Of a DNA stretch of 64,000 nucleotides, positions 1 through 12,469 are shown piece after piece. Made by a program: the position numbers and the translations under genes. Position 1 is the first letter of the stretch, and each line of letters starts with the position of its first letter. The DNA comes from Sequoia sempervirens (lineage: Eukaryota > Streptophyta > Pinopsida > Cupressales > Cupressaceae): contig VDFB02193867.1 of the NCBI GenBank assembly GCA_007258455.2, forward strand, positions 529,762,863 through 529,826,862. The letters run 5' to 3'. A model generated the notes under the pieces. That model made no database searches, was not told the DNA's origin, and saw only the letters and a program-made list of their open reading frames with translations.

Positions 1-451
1 TATTGGACATCTTTCCATGGAAACCATGCATGTCAACATTTTTGAAAGGCTTTCTAACTTTGAATGACAGGTACCCGTAGTGAACATTTCTTGAGTTGAA
101 GGTGGAGAAGGGTGCATTTGAAACAATGGGTTCGGTTGAAGTATATTTGGCATTTGAGATGTAGGTGTGTGTAGGTGGGGTGTATTATTGGGAGAAGAGA
201 GTGTAGATGTAGAGGATCCATCAATGGGGATTTGTTGGTTTTCTTGTCTTCTTTTGTTAATATTATTTTTCCTTGCATGGTATTGTGTACATTGCATTTG
301 ATTTCAATGAGAACATTTTGCTTGCATTGCTTCATTTTCTACCTCCGTTAGAAGGAATGTTGAGGATAAAAGTAACATAATATATTTGTGAGTGATAATT
401 AGAAGAATATACATATATCAAATGTTTAATACAAATTTGCAAATACATATT

Positions 452-800
452 TCAAATAGCATGACCATCTATGATGTAGAATGTAAGGAGATAACACAGT
501 GTGAACAAGTAATTTGAAACACAAGAAAATAACACAACTTATTAATATATGGACATTCAATGTACAAAAAGGTAAAAAAATATATATGAATGGTGATATT
601 TTTTGTATTTGAAAAACCATGACCAACTATTTTATAATAAGGAGATAACATTTTATGAATAAATATTTTGGAACACAACAAAATAGTAAAAATATTTGTA
701 TATATATGATCATATTTATATATATGGACATGCAATGTATAGATTATGAAAAAATATATACACATGTTGATCATTTTTACATATATGGACATTGAATGTA
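452..800. repeat. Imperfect tandem duplication, unit about 150-175 bp
   Basis: Shared blocks recur in the same order: a GACCA block, GGAGATAACA (488 and 641), an AACACAA block and ATATGGACAT followed by CAATGTA (546 and 722). A truncated third end-block lies at about 782. Copies are diverged and AT-rich. No coding potential is seen. Confidence 0.6.
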
Positions 801-1236
801 TACAATATTAGTAATAAGAGTTAAAGGAAAATTTTGATAGATAAATGCATAAAATTGAATTGTCTTATTTTATGGTATAGATCGACATTTACACACAAAG
901 GAAGTAGTTGAACAATTGAAATAATCGTGAGCAACTAAAGTAATGGTGAAATTGCCTATGTAACAATGTAATACAATACATTATTTTCAAACATTCCCCC
1001 CATTATTACATTGTTCCTAAAACCATTAAACCATATAATTCATCTTCCCAAGGGACCCCCCCTTAAGGCTTACATGACAAAACTTGCTGAATACAAAATA
1101 TGTATACATTCTTGAGAAAAATCACCTTCTAAAGAAACAAATCTTAAATAAGGTGAAACTCCTCTAGAAGCTCTGTGCTGAATTTCTGAGTTCTTGCTCG
1201 AAATTCCAAACCATAGACTGTAGTTATTGGAGAACT

Positions 1237-1335
1237 ACCCTCGTAAAGGTATAACCCTTGGTCCCTGACCGTAATTACTCAACAACCATCCTCCAAATTG
1301 TCTTCTCAACCCTCGTAAAGGTGTAATCCTTGGTC
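1237..1335. repeat. 27-bp direct repeat, two copies 72 bp apart
   Basis: The block starting ACCCTCGTAAAGGT occurs at 1237-1263 and 1309-1335 with two differences. The sequence between is unrelated. It looks like a remnant of a 72-bp tandem repeat. Confidence 0.7.
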
Positions 1336-2637
1336 ACACTCATAAATTATATAGTCAACAATCCATACTAAGCTCTTCACCAAACTCCTTACCTGTCTCG
1401 AAAAGAAAACTTCACAATACATGTATCTTCAAATTCTCATCATGTGTATGACCATCGAAATTTCAATGGCGGGCGGGGGAAAGTAGACGTGAATTATTTG
1501 TACTTGTGAAGTCTTCGCCTGCACGTGACAAAACTACTGTGATCAATTTTCAAGTCCTTGAGCACGAGATCAATCAATGATTTGTTTCGCTTATTTCTTA
1601 TCCGCTTTATTTGACCAAATTAAAAAAAAATCTTCGTGAAGAAATTTTACTTCTTATCAATGCTTTAATGTCGATTGGAGTCAGATTTGTCAGATTGTCA
1701 GACTATATTGTCAAGCATGTGTCCTACTTTCTAAAATTTTGGGTAGCCTACCGACATATTTTTCAATTCTCTGACATGGAAGGAGGGAGCAACTGCTGTG
1801 TTATTTCCATTAGATATGAGTTCAAGCAAGAACGCAACCTCTTTCTCTTTCAGAGACATGCGAAGCTGCTATGTAGTGGCCCCCACGCGGTTTTATAAAG
1901 GCTTTTATTCTTTGAAGTAGTTGAAAGCGGAGCGTGTCATGTGTCAATACTACGAGAACTCTTAAAGGTCGTAGGAAGAAAAACTTTGACAAGTCCCCGC
2001 CTACGTGCCATGTGTTCGACACACTAATTTCTTAAAGGAGAAAAGTGAAGGCAGTCAAACCAGCATCAGAAGGTGCCACTTGTCAATTGTGCGGGAGCTC
2101 GAGCTTGTTTCGAGCCCGAGAAGGAATTAAAAGCGTGCCATTAACTACTATGAATGCAGAAGTGTGCTCGAGGATGCCGCATGCCAAAGCTTAGGAATGG
2201 GAATGTCATTGCCACTTAAAATCTCACTCGTTCAAGTGGTCGTAGCAATCGCCATAATGCTCCATGTCTTGTGTATCGGATTTTGGCTGTTAGGAGGGTC
2301 TTGATTATGCATGGTGCCTATTTATTCTTGTGGTTTTTTCAGAGGTCATTCATTTTAGGATCAACTGGTATCCACCATGGCATGTTTGCACAAAGGAATT
2401 GGCTGAATGGAATGAGTTGGGAGATTTTAAGTTTCGTTTCAATCAGATTTCACCAACTAAAAAATTATTGCAATATGGGTTTGTCTGCGGGAGAATTGAT
2501 TTCCATTGGCTTTATGTAAATTTCCTTGCAAGTTCTTTGGCTGATGGTTAATGCCACTGTTAAACATTTTTGTCTTTTGCATACCCAGGCTGTGGGAGGG
2601 GTTTTTTGCTTATTGCTCCCCTTGTTTTATAAAAGGG

Positions 2638-2644
2638 AACTTTG
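2638..2644 (+). promoter_or_regulatory. TATA-box-like sequence, possibly in an old LTR
   Basis: TATAAAA followed by GGGAACTTTG lies upstream of a T-rich stretch with a TTGTAATACTTACAAG block. That order (TATA, then a possible polyadenylation region) is typical of plant LTRs, but I found no second LTR, primer site or downstream gene. Weak call. Confidence 0.25.
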
Positions 2645-5045
2645 AGCCTCTCCTTGGAGGTTCACGATTTTTGTAGTAGTTGTTCACACTTTTGTAATAC
2701 TTACAAGATCAATTTTTAGAGAGTTTTCATTTTCATTCGACCTTAACATTTTCTATATTTTGAGTCAATTAATAGGAAGCAGAACACATCAGATTGTGCC
2801 CAGTTCACCTTTGTTGTGTGTTTTATTTTTTGTTTATGTTAGCTTGATGTTATGTGTCATTTATGAATGGATATGATCTAGACAACTAATGGTTATTGAG
2901 TTTTATCTTTTATAGTTTTTAGTAAAAGATTTCAGATAATTGAACCATGTTCTGCACTGTTTCATTTCCATAATGATTTATGTTAGATGTCATACTATGC
3001 TTGTTGGTGAGCAATCTCTACAAAAGAGTTAAGAAGTTAAGAGAATAACTCAGGAGTATCATGCTCTATCAAACCTTACTGGGTGCTTCCTACAAAAGAT
3101 ATGAATGCTATGCTTGTGCTTACCAAGACTTAAGCATTTTGTTCTCTTTTCAACAATGAAGGGTCAGTGACACTTTGTGTTCAATTCTTTAAGAGTTTGT
3201 ACTGTTGATTATTCGAAGTAGGATTTGAAATGTTGTAAAAGCTTTGGCATATCACCCTAGTTTAGATTTGTTTATTTTTATTTCTTCTTCCCCTTTCCCC
3301 TAAAAAAATGAATAGTTGAATTCTAAAATCTTAGAGGTTGTTTAGTGGAGTGCAGTTCATCCCCCATCCATTGAACTTCCCATAAGGTTGTTCTCGTGAA
3401 GCATAAGCTTTAAGGATCAACAGGTACCAGAAAATATTATCAAGTGGATGAGAATATACTTTTATTTTGGCATGAATTATGAATGAAGAGGCTAAATTTA
3501 TCAACAAAAAACAACATGATAGATTAAAATTTCCTTTTTAATTGTTGATAGTGTATGGTTGGTCACAAAGAAAAAGGGTTTGTTGGAAAGATTAATGTGC
3601 AAATGAAACAGTCACTAAACCTTTGTATGAACAACAACACAATCTTTGAAAAATTAGTTGTAGTGTGATGAAGATAAATTTCATTTAAAAATTAAATAAA
3701 ATTTCATTTATCACAAACATAAAGATAATAGCAATTTTGGCAAGTGAGGAGGAGCAAGATAAAGTTATAGTTGTTATTGAATTAGAGCATTAAATGTTGT
3801 TGACACTACATTGGAATCACTTCATTTGTAGCAATACCTATTTGAAGATGCCAAAACCAATGATATAAGGGGGGAAAATATTCAATTTTATGGGCTTTCT
3901 AGTTTGAAAACCATCTTATTTTTTATCTTTATCATAAAATTTTAATAATAAAATGGTTATAAATATGGATGGTTAGTGGTTGGTAAATTTGAAATACTTA
4001 TTTGGAGTATTTTATTATAGAAATAGGACTAGTTTAAAATAGTCATTATGCTTTTGCATAATTATTATGGAGTGATAAGAATAATTTTGGAAGTCATAGG
4101 CATTGTTATAAATATTTAATTAGACAAAAAAAAAATTGTTCCTTGCGGGTCAATATGCCTAAAATTTCTAGTGTCATATTAAAAATAGGAAAAGTAACAC
4201 CTAAAAATTTAAAGCCTTTATGAGGATGATACCTTGTGAAGAAGAATTGTATTTTAACCATGGTAGAGATTTCTTGTCTCACTTTTAAATCTCAAATAAC
4301 TTAGCAAACTCAATATGGGGTGTTGGATCATTCTCAACCAAATTGAAATGATCATTTAATACAAATGTATTTTCAACATCTATGGGTTACAACTATAAAT
4401 CAAAAGCTACAAAATATAATAACACCCACAAATATCTAAAGAGTTATATAAATAATAGTCTATGATAAATATTTCAAAAATCCATAGTCAAATAATGGGT
4501 ATCCATATAGCACATTGAAGAGAAAAATTTAAACAAAGAAAATAATTTTACAAATCCCTATGTGGCCCAACCACTCAACACACAACCAAGTTAGCCAATC
4601 TAAACCTTGATTTATAAGTGGAATGTGAGCTATTAAAAAAATTCAACCAATTATAGAGACACCCATAAAAACAATAAAATTATATATTCAATTTCTTTCT
4701 TTATACTTATGATAAGGATAAAGAGAAATAGTGCATGAAATTAATAGATTGATTCCTTAGAAACTCTTTATTGGAATATAATAGATTTATAATAGGATTA
4801 CATATCATGCTAATTGAATAACCATAAAATTGATTACATCCTTTTGGTCTAAATATATATCATTTGTAATCAATATTTATTCATAAGGGCATAGATACTA
4901 GGTAGTGCATTGCATCAAATTAGGTCTTACAAATTATGAAAATCAACATTAAATAATAGGAATTATAAACTATACTAGCATGAATAAGGATATTTAGATT
5001 GGATATACATTCAAGTACACAATATTAAGAATGATTCATGCCAAC

Positions 5046-5050
5046 CACCT
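5046..5050. repeat. Target-site duplication, left copy (CACCT)
   Basis: Identical to 32529-32533 just beyond the right LTR. It marks the outer left edge of the copia insertion. Confidence 0.8.
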
Positions 5051-5407
5051 TGTTGGTGTGAATAAAATTCTTGTACTAGCTAATTCTTACTAGGGGAGTT
5101 ATTCACATGTTAAGTTTACTTAGGTCCTAAGATTATTTCTAGAAGACTTAGTTTTCATGTTTAAACTTTATCTTTTTTATTTTTTTGTCAAGTTAGTTGT
5201 ATTATGTCACAGGATTAAGATAGTTGTCATGATCTTGTCTAGTCCTATGTCTCACATTGGCTATATAACCAAGGGGTTCTCATTTGTAAATGAAGAATTA
5301 TCGAATATTCAATTGCATTGCAATCTTGAGCATTGCATATTGATCTCTTTGTGCTTTCCATTTGACCTCTAGATCTTGGATGTAAATTTCCATAGCCAAC
5401 TCTAACA
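5051..5407 (+). repeat. Copia 5' LTR
   Basis: A 357-bp copy bounded by TG and CA, homologous over its length to 32178-32528 with scattered substitutions and small indels. The divergence indicates an old insertion. It contains a TATATAACC box (near 5263) that is also present in the 3' copy. Confidence 0.9.
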
Positions 5408-5418
5408 TGGTATCAAAG
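5408..5418 (+). promoter_or_regulatory. Copia primer-binding site
   Basis: TGGTATCAAAG directly abuts the LTR end. This is close to TGGTATCAGAG, the sequence complementary to initiator-methionine tRNA used by most plant copia elements. It fixes the orientation as plus. Confidence 0.85.
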
Positions 5419-5943
5419 AAAGTTGGGTGCCATTTGATAGTCTTTTTGGAGAGATCTTGTTATATTTTGAAAAGTTGAGTATGCTATTCTCTTGCATTGT
5501 ATGATGATATGGAGAATAAAAAAACTTGATAGAAATACCAAATTTTGGGGGGATTCCTCTTTGTTGCTTTGTATAGAAGGTTCATTTTTGGAGATTTTTG
5601 GTGCAAACCTGAACTCATCATTGAGTTTAGGGAGTTCAAGAAAGTTATTTTTTCCTTTTGTTTCATCCAAAACGGACATATGAGGCCAAATCTATGAGGG
5701 TTTGAAGCTAAAGAGTGGTTGCTAGATCTAGAAGGTAGCTACAATTTTGGAGCATTTTGGGTTAAATCCAACCATGTAGTCACATTAAGAAGGCCTAAAA
5801 ACCCCAAGATAGACTATCAATTCACCAAAATTGAACTCTTTTGTTCGGGGTCATTAGGGAAAAGTCCCCTATTCAACCGTACAATCCATTATTGTAAGTC
5901 ATTTGATGGTATGATTGCAAAAAAATTGAAACATAAAAAAATA
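5419..5943 (+). other. Copia leader, left part
   Basis: Untranslated leader following the primer-binding site. A block at about 5540-5560 (ATTTTGGGGGGATTC) recurs at about 29726-29744 just before the gag start, supporting that both are leader of the same kind of element. Sequence similar to a gypsy LTR begins at about 5944, so the leader is interrupted there. No gene is seen. Confidence 0.6.
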
Positions 5944-6133
5944 GAGCTCACCAAAATGAATTAACAAGATGATGAACCACTAGTTTTTCCAATGTTTAAT
6001 TCAATTATGATGGCTATAATGTGTAATCAACAATCAACAACCAAACCTAATTGATATAACAATAAAAAGGTAGGTTTTAAGATGCCAAAATGATGTTTAC
6101 CTACTCCAAAAGTGCTTTTTTTGGCCTCACGGA

Positions 6134-6163
6134 GGACTCATTCGCCCAATGGCAAATGGGTCC
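6134..6163. other. LTR hairpin, arms 13 nt
   Basis: Arm GGACTCATTCGCC (6134-6146), loop CAAT, arm GGCAAATGGGTCC (6151-6163). Eleven Watson-Crick pairs, one G-T pair and one mismatch. One of a family of hairpins found across these LTRs. Confidence 0.75.
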
Positions 6164-6968
6164 CTGCTAGGGTTCTTGAAAATTGATTTTTGGGTTTTGT
6201 TCTTCAATGTCTATACTTTCAGATCCCAGATGTTCAACTTGGATTGAAAGTTAGAAATAAATTTTGTAGAAGAATTTATGTGATCTTGCAATAGGGATGA
6301 CAACTTTTACAACTTTGCAACTTTGATAATTTTTTCTCTCCACTTTATCTTCAACCTAAAACTTGCAATCACACATCAAAGAGGAGAAAATGTTGATTGT
6401 TAGGGAATATGGGTTTTCCTTGGTCAAAGCCCATTTTGGTAATCAAACCTTGTAATGAAATAATGGAACATGAAATATAAAGAATGATGAAGGAACAATG
6501 CTATGTTACACCTCACCACACTTTTGTTTGAACCTTGGAGTACAAATCAACAATCTTGCATGAGGTGGTCTCAAAGAATGTATATCTTCATCACAATACC
6601 TTGAATATGCTTGAATTGGATCTTTAATGTTACATCAACACATTAACTCAACAACATGCATGATGCACTATGCATTTGACATGATGATATGATCCTTGAT
6701 TGTTGTAATAAACTCTAATAATCTTCCCTTGAATGCATTCTTGAATACTCTTGTAAAATATTGATCTCATAAATTTGTTATAATGCTTGAAGAATTGAAG
6801 TTGCTAGATTCTTAGGTGAAAACATAGTGAAATAACCTTATATTTATACTTAAGGTTATTTATCCCAAAATTTAAATAACACAAGCAGGTTTGATATTAG
6901 ATCTTGAATTTGAAATCATCAAAATACTACCAAAAACATATTCCAAGGGGGCTGTCTTAAGTTAGTGA

Positions 6969-6998
6969 GGACCCATTCACCATAGGGTGAATGTGTCC
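6969..6998. other. LTR hairpin, arms 13 nt
   Basis: Arm GGACCCATTCACC, loop ATAG, arm GGTGAATGTGTCC: 12 of 13 positions pair. Another copy with three mismatches follows at 7072-7101. Confidence 0.75.
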
Positions 6999-7389
6999 TA
7001 GCATTCTTACCTAGGACATATTTTGGTGGATGTGAAATAATATACCAAAAGGGGGTCCTAGGACCTAGTGAGGACCCATTCACCATGTGGCGAATGAGCC
7101 CTAGGTCACTAGCCTAGGACACTTTCCTTGCAAAATTGAGTGTTGTATAATTTCATTTAAGAGTGTTAGGTTTTATCCCTTGGAAAATGCAATAGATTAG
7201 GCTTGGATTTGAATTTAAGGGGCCAATTAAGCTCAAATTAACCTCAATTAATTAATAAATCCCTAGATTAGTGTGAAAGTGTAAAGAAACACTTTACAAC
7301 ACCCTAAATAAGGCACAATTAAGTCCATTTATCACTAATTATTCATTCCCAAATTAAGTGTGAAAAGGGTTACTTTTTTCTATGCTACA

Positions 7390-7575
7390 TTTTTCTATGA
7401 TTCATCATTAGTTAAGTTTTAGGATTATCCTTGGAAAGATGCATTAAATAAGGCTTGTGGATGAAAAATAGGACCAAATAAGGCATAAAGAAGCCTTGTT
7501 TTAGCATGGAGGGCCCAAACAAGTGTGAAAATGTAAAGGAATGGATTTTTCTACACTACAAGTAGATATCATGTT
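7390..7575 (-). repeat. Fragment of a gypsy LTR start, minus orientation
   Basis: It is the reverse complement of the first ~180 bp of the LTR at 15421-17055 and ends on the minus strand at GTGTAGAAAAATCC. It directly abuts copy A. The segment 7605-7675 next to it resembles the 3' spacer at about 15085-15165 in plus orientation, so 7390-7690 is a rearranged mosaic. Confidence 0.65.
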
Positions 7576-7689
7576 CTACTTTTGAATTTTTTTGGACAAA
7601 TAGTTGAGATGTATTCCACATCACATTGGACAGTTGAGCCTTGATCCTTCCCTTTTCTCTGACAAACAGTCACATTCCACAATTAAGTC

Positions 7690-8582
7690 CATTTCACATA
7701 AGATTAAATCCTTCCTATCAAGGGTTTGGTGAGTTGTAATGATTCATATTGTTTATTCATCATTCCTTCATTCTATTTTATTCCATTTCAAGGTTTGATT
7801 ACCAAAATAGGGTTTGACCAAGGAAACCCCTATCCATTGACGAATCAACATTTTTCTACTTATAAATGTGTGATTGCAAATTTAGGTGTTTTGAGACTTG
7901 AAGATCCTTTGAAGAAAAAATTGCAAGATTGAAGAAAGTTGTCAAAGTTGCCATCTTCATACAAAGTCACCTACAAAGTAGAATTCAAACTTTCAAACTC
8001 AGAGATCAGACAAGAGAGAAGCTATATAAGATCACTAGAGGATTACAGAGGTTTTAGTCAAACCTTAATACTGGGAATAAATCACCACCTTGGGCATATT
8101 AGTCCTAGTATACCATTTTTCAACAATTTTCTATAAATTCTTATTTACCAATTGTAGATTCCAGATTTAGCAGAAAAACCCTAAACTAGGACTAAATTGC
8201 CCAGTCTGGTGTATGAGTCCCATCTCACATCAAAATTCATAATTTAAGGGTTTTATACCTTGTTTTGAACATATTTAGTCTTCTAGGTATTTCTTTGCTT
8301 AGCCTCAGTTTGTTATTCTGATTTCAAGTTCATTTCTAGGTTATATAGCTAGATTTGCATATTACTTTCATTTCCTTCTTTCTAAGCATTTGCTTAGTGG
8401 CGAACACCCATTTTAATCACACCTAGGGAGACCTTGTAGCAATCTATTTTCCTAATTGGATCATTAGGTTGATATCTCTAGGGTTTCCTTTAATGTTCAC
8501 TAAAGTGAAATAGGAGGAGGTCCCTACCCGCTTTATGTGTTCCATCTCCTAAAAGGTGGAGCACCCTTTTTCCTTGTGTTCA
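7690..8582 (+). repeat. 5' LTR remnant
   Basis: From about 7690 it aligns with 16140-17055 of the 3' LTR, including the GGTTTGGTGAGTTG block and the end CCTTGTGTTCA. The first ~700 bp expected of the LTR is missing or replaced by the mosaic at 7390-7690. The left edge is approximate. Confidence 0.75.
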
Positions 8583-8585
8583 TTT

Positions 8586-8604
8586 TGGTGAACCTAACCT
8601 TTGA
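8586..8604 (+). promoter_or_regulatory. Primer-binding site
   Basis: TGGTGAACCTAACC starts three bases after the LTR end. Equivalent sites are at 49098 (plus), 25940-25959 (minus) and 27316-27334 (minus). Consensus TGGTGAACCC. I do not assign the primer tRNA. Confidence 0.7.
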
Positions 8605-9246
8605 GCACTTGCATTTCTGATTTGGAGTACATTCTAGTCCTAGATCTAGCTTACATTAGCTTTGCATTAGATCTTGCATTAGTTAATTTGCATTTAAGGC
8701 TTCTAAATCTTGCATTAGTGAAAGTGCATATAGGTTGCAGTTTTGCATCTCAAATAATTCAATTTTACTGAAATCTAGGAATTGTACATATTATATTCAA
8801 CATACAAGTAAAAGACCTTAGAATCAACTCAGAATTTGCTGAATTTGGTGCAAAAACCCTAATTTGGGACTCATTCGCCCCTTTGGGTGATTTAGTCCCT
8901 TTAAAGGTGGTTTTTCTAGATTTTTGGGAATTCTATGTTGTGTGTTTTTTAGCATTTGAACCTTTCAAAAACCCTAACTGGGACTCATTCACCCCTTTCA
9001 GAAATTTAGTCCCATATCAAACCTAAAATTGAAATTTACAACATTAAAAACTTTGTTTTTGTGCTTCTGTTTGCTGGTGTTAGATCTTTGTTTCAGATTA
9101 TTGAGTTTCTACTTCATTCATTTCATCAGATCTTGCTTAATCAGGTTCATTTCGCGCATTACTTAATTTCACAATTGCATTTACACATTTCATTCTAGTT
9201 TAATACATTACATTTCATCATGGATATGTGTGTTTGTAAGCTTTGA
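8605..9246 (+). other. Leader of the gypsy-type element
   Basis: Non-coding, with hairpins at 8866-8899 (arms GGGACTCATTCGCCC / GGGTGATTTAGTCCC) and a weaker one at about 8971-9004. A GCATTAGTGAAAGTGCATATAGG block (about 8712) is shared with the leader at about 49259. Confidence 0.6.
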
Positions 9247-9468
9247 ATGTCCTTGGAATCATTAGTGGATGTGTCAAGTTGTGCTTTTGGAAATGATCCT
9301 AATGAAATTGAACTCACTCATGCTCAATCAACTCCTAATGCATTTCCTCCTCACGAAGTTGATATCATTGGAGAAGATAATTACAACATGAATAAATTTA
9401 TAAATGATTTTCTTAACAACCTTGAGATTAATGCATCCTTTTATCCTTGCATGAAACAACCAACGTAA
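9247..9468 (+). pseudogene. Gypsy gag N-terminal fragment
   Basis: A 73-residue frame starting MSLESLVDVSS that ends in a stop. Its place, about 660 bp after the primer site, matches the gag start at 49940 in the related element, and both are rich in Ser, Asp and Glu. No conserved gag domain can be seen in so short a piece. It is called gag by position rather than by motif. Confidence 0.4.
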
Positions 9469-9677
9469 CTTGAGATGTTTGGTCTTTTACATAAATTGAA
9501 ATACAAACTGAGCCTAAGTTCCTTACAATAGGTGAACCTAGATGAGCCAACATTTTTTGGTAATGTGAAGCCTCTCTTACACTTCTAGGGTTTTTCACCT
9601 AAAAGGAGAGAGATATACCAAAAATTGTGATGGATCACTCAAAACTAATGCAATTGTAATTGAAATATGCCTAAAAT

Positions 9678-10466
9678 GGGTATGTGCAAGATCATGATGG
9701 GCCAAAAAGTGGCAATATGATGGGAATGTGTAGGGTATATGGCTAACGACTTTTTCTTTACCCAAAATTGATAAAATGAAAAGGGTTTTTGAAGGAGATT
9801 CTCAACTTTCCACCAATATAAATTATTCTTTACTTTGAATTTAATAAATAATTATTATTCATTTTCTATTTGAATTATGACTAAAGTCCTAATTGATAGG
9901 CTGATTGAAAAACATCTATAGCTTTCAAATGGTATCATATTTTTTAATTTGAAATATGCGTCACATTCTATGCTTCACATACTATAGGATTAAAAAAAAA
10001 GAATTTCATGAAATTTTGACCAAGTTAAAGTGGTCAGACATATGATTTTTTATATTTTTTCAAAGTTGGAATAAAAAAATTCAAAATTAATTATTTACTT
10101 GGAAAAAAATTACAAAGATATATGCACCACATTGGGACATGATTCCTTTACTTATATCTAAAATCTTATAAAAAAATATTATCATTTTATTGTGGTTAGG
10201 CTGATCAGACAAACACCTAGTTATTTTTTCCTTGAAATTTAAGTACTACTACATTGAAATTTCAAATTTTCACAAAATAGATTTAAAAAAAAATAAACAT
10301 AGTAGTTTAGGAACTACATTCAATTTGCTATAGATTCTATTCGTACATATTTTTGAAAAAATATAGATAACTTATTCAAATTTTTACGTCAAGTTGCCTA
10401 ACTTTGATTTTTTGAAATTTTCACCATTTAAGGGCCTTTTTTTTCATGATGATCTTGCACATACCC
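9678..10466. mobile_element. TIR element copy 1 (~789 bp, non-coding)
   Basis: It has perfect 18-bp terminal inverted repeats GGGTATGTGCAAGATCAT, and its whole length resembles 12470-13273 at an estimated 85-90% identity. It is AT-rich with no transposase frame, so it is a MITE-like non-autonomous DNA element. The flanks show only a short AAAT on both sides, so the target duplication, and hence the superfamily, stays open. Confidence 0.8.
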
Positions 10467-10479
10467 AAATAAATGATTT

Positions 10480-12118
10480 AAATATAGAAAATTGATAAAA
10501 TATATTGACTAATGAATGGAAACTAAGGAAATGCAAGATGTTTGAAAACACAGTGTTGTATGCAAAGACACCTAGAAATGCAAGTAAACTATAACAAAAA
10601 CTAATGAAACTGAAGTTGTACACTTGAAAAATAAAGAAGGATGGAATGAAGGTTTGGAATCCTGAAAAATCTATTGCAGAAGCCACCTAGGACTCATACG
10701 CCAATTTGGGTGAATTAGTCCTAGATCTAGAAAATTGCATCAGAGTCTATTTTGGGCAAATGGGTATCTGAATCTACATAAAACTCTAAAAAAAATGTAC
10801 AGTGGGACTCATTTTCCACTAATGGTGAATGAGTCCACTTTGGCTTTTCAAAAAAATCAAAAGTGGAATTTGCAGCTTTCAGCCTGCTCTTTCTGTACCT
10901 CTAGGAGTCCAAATCCAAAAGCCTTATTTCTAAGGCTGTAAGTGACTTTTTGTGTAGATTTTGACCTTTCCAATAGGGAGATGACTCTGAAAATTTTGCA
11001 ACCTATTCTTCAATCATTTACATTCCATCCAAGCACCTAGATCTACAATCACACAAAGGAAGAGAAAAAAATGTTGATTGTTAGGGATTGGGGGTTTTCC
11101 TTGGTTAAACCCCATTTAGGTAATTAAACCAAAATGATGAAATAAGATAATGAAGCATGAAATATGAAACACTGCAATTAGAAACTTTCCATGATGATGG
11201 ATCTTGAATTGATGCAATGATTGATGGAGAATCTTTCTCTTGAATGCCTTAGAATTGAGCTTGGATGCTATCTTGAATGCTTGATTCTTGATTGCTTGAC
11301 TTGGAAATATGAATGAATGATGAATGAATAATGAATTAGGGTTTAAAGTTCTCATTTAATAGAAAATAATTAAGAATAAGGATCACAATCAAGGGCCAAG
11401 ATTAAATTAGAAAATAACTTAATCAAGGGTGGAGGTTAATTGAGAGAAGAAAGACATGGATAGATAAAGACTTGAGGTGGAAGATAAGATTGAAATAGAC
11501 AAAGAGGTGATAGGAGAAATTAAATAATAAAGATTATTTAATTTAGGTGTCTAACATAGGAGAAATAAATAAAATATTAATTTTATTTATTTAAAAAGAA
11601 AGGGGAGAACAAATAATTAGATAATTAAATAATTAAAAATAATTATTTAATTATAGAGGAAATGTGGGGTGTTAAACATTAAATAATTAAAAAAAAATAT
11701 TTAATGGAGGGGGAAGGGATAATTAAATAATTAAAATAATTATTTAAGTGGGGAGATAAAGAAAAGATAAATAATTAAATAAATATTTAAGAAATGGCTA
11801 ATGAATAATTAAATAATTGAAATAATGATTTAATTATAGAAGAAGAGGGAAAAGATAACTTTTGAATAATATTTAATTCAAAAGTAGGGAAGAAAGGACC
11901 ATTAGACTTAAATACTTAATAAAAGTCTAGAAAGGTGTGAGTCATTTACAATTCTTTACAACACCTTTACAAGACATGCATTTTATTCAATTTTAAAGGG
12001 TCCAAGACCTAATGTGGATGTGTAAAACACCTCATGACACTAGACCAAGGAAAAATTATATCCAATTTATCATTAATTATTCCCATATCAAGCAAGGAGT
12101 ACTTTTTTCTATGCTACA
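10480..12118 (-). repeat. Gypsy-type LTR copy, minus orientation
   Basis: The right end TGTAGCATAGAAAAAAGTA (minus strand from 12118) is nearly identical to the start of LTR copy A. The block at about 11070-11160 (GTTGATTGTTAGGGA and on) matches 6394-6480 in copy A. The left edge is uncertain because of the adjacent TIR element. The middle (11540-11880) is expanded with AATTAAATAATTAAAATAAT-type low-complexity sequence. It interrupts the plus-strand element, so it was inserted later. Confidence 0.65.
10805..10836. other. LTR hairpin, arms 14 nt
   Basis: Arm GGACTCATTTTCCA, loop CTAA, arm TGGTGAATGAGTCC: twelve pairs, one G-T pair, one mismatch. A neighbour at about 10690-10721 has arms GGACTCATACGCC / GGTGAATTAGTCC. 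Confidence 0.75.
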
Positions 12119-12469
12119 CTAGCACCTCAAATCAAGTAAACATTCAACCATCCTATGTTAACAAAGTGACCAAACTCCCATCAACCTAGAAGAGACATAT
12201 GGAAATGGATTCACGATCTTAAGAAAATATGGATGTGATATAAAAAGTGAACATGAAATTCATCAACTCTTAGAGAAAATACCAATTGAAGATTCCAAAG
12301 GAGTAGGATATCAAGATCCCCTCCCGCTATAAGTGTCATCCTTCCTAAAGAACAACCAATGCCTCATAACAATGAGAAGGGTAATAGGATAATCTTAGGT
12401 CCTCCTCAACATCTAACTCAAGAAATGGGTGAATCTAGCAAGAAAAAAAGGCCTTACAAACTAAAGAAA
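12119..12469 (+). pseudogene. Gypsy gag, middle part, broken
   Basis: Non-repeat sequence between the minus-strand LTR and the second TIR element. Just before 12469 one frame reads SSKKKRPYKLKK, and the same reading resumes after the TIR element at 13275 with a typical gag C-terminal segment. The rest is too decayed to translate with confidence. Confidence 0.45.

Larger units (their letters stand above)
1..5045. other. Non-coding flank without a recognisable gene
   Basis: Open frames here are short and none resembles a known protein. The stretch is AT-rich and holds the small repeats listed separately at 452-800 and 1237-1335, plus a TATA-like box at 2638-2644. The part from 2800 to 5045 shows nothing I can name. 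It is the left host flank of the copia element that begins at 5051. Confidence 0.6.
5957..7389 (-). repeat. Gypsy-type LTR copy A, minus orientation
   Basis: It is homologous to 27338-28804 over about 1.4 kb. Read on the minus strand it starts TGTAGCATAGAAAAAAG at 7389 and ends TTCA at 5957. A degenerate primer-site-like block (minus strand TTTTGGTGAGCTC) lies just left of it, which would make it a 5' LTR whose internal region has been lost. About 34 bp at its left end is missing compared with the other copy. It carries three of the hairpins described below. Confidence 0.75.

Noticed and set aside
452..800. CRISPR-like array
   Set aside because: Plant nuclear context; units are long, diverged and have no spacers of constant length.
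5939..5943. AAATA left of LTR copy A, matching 28805-28809, as the duplication of one large element from A to B
   Set aside because: The bases between AAATA and the LTR look like a degraded primer site rather than LTR, and both A and B would then be 5' LTRs. Not supported.
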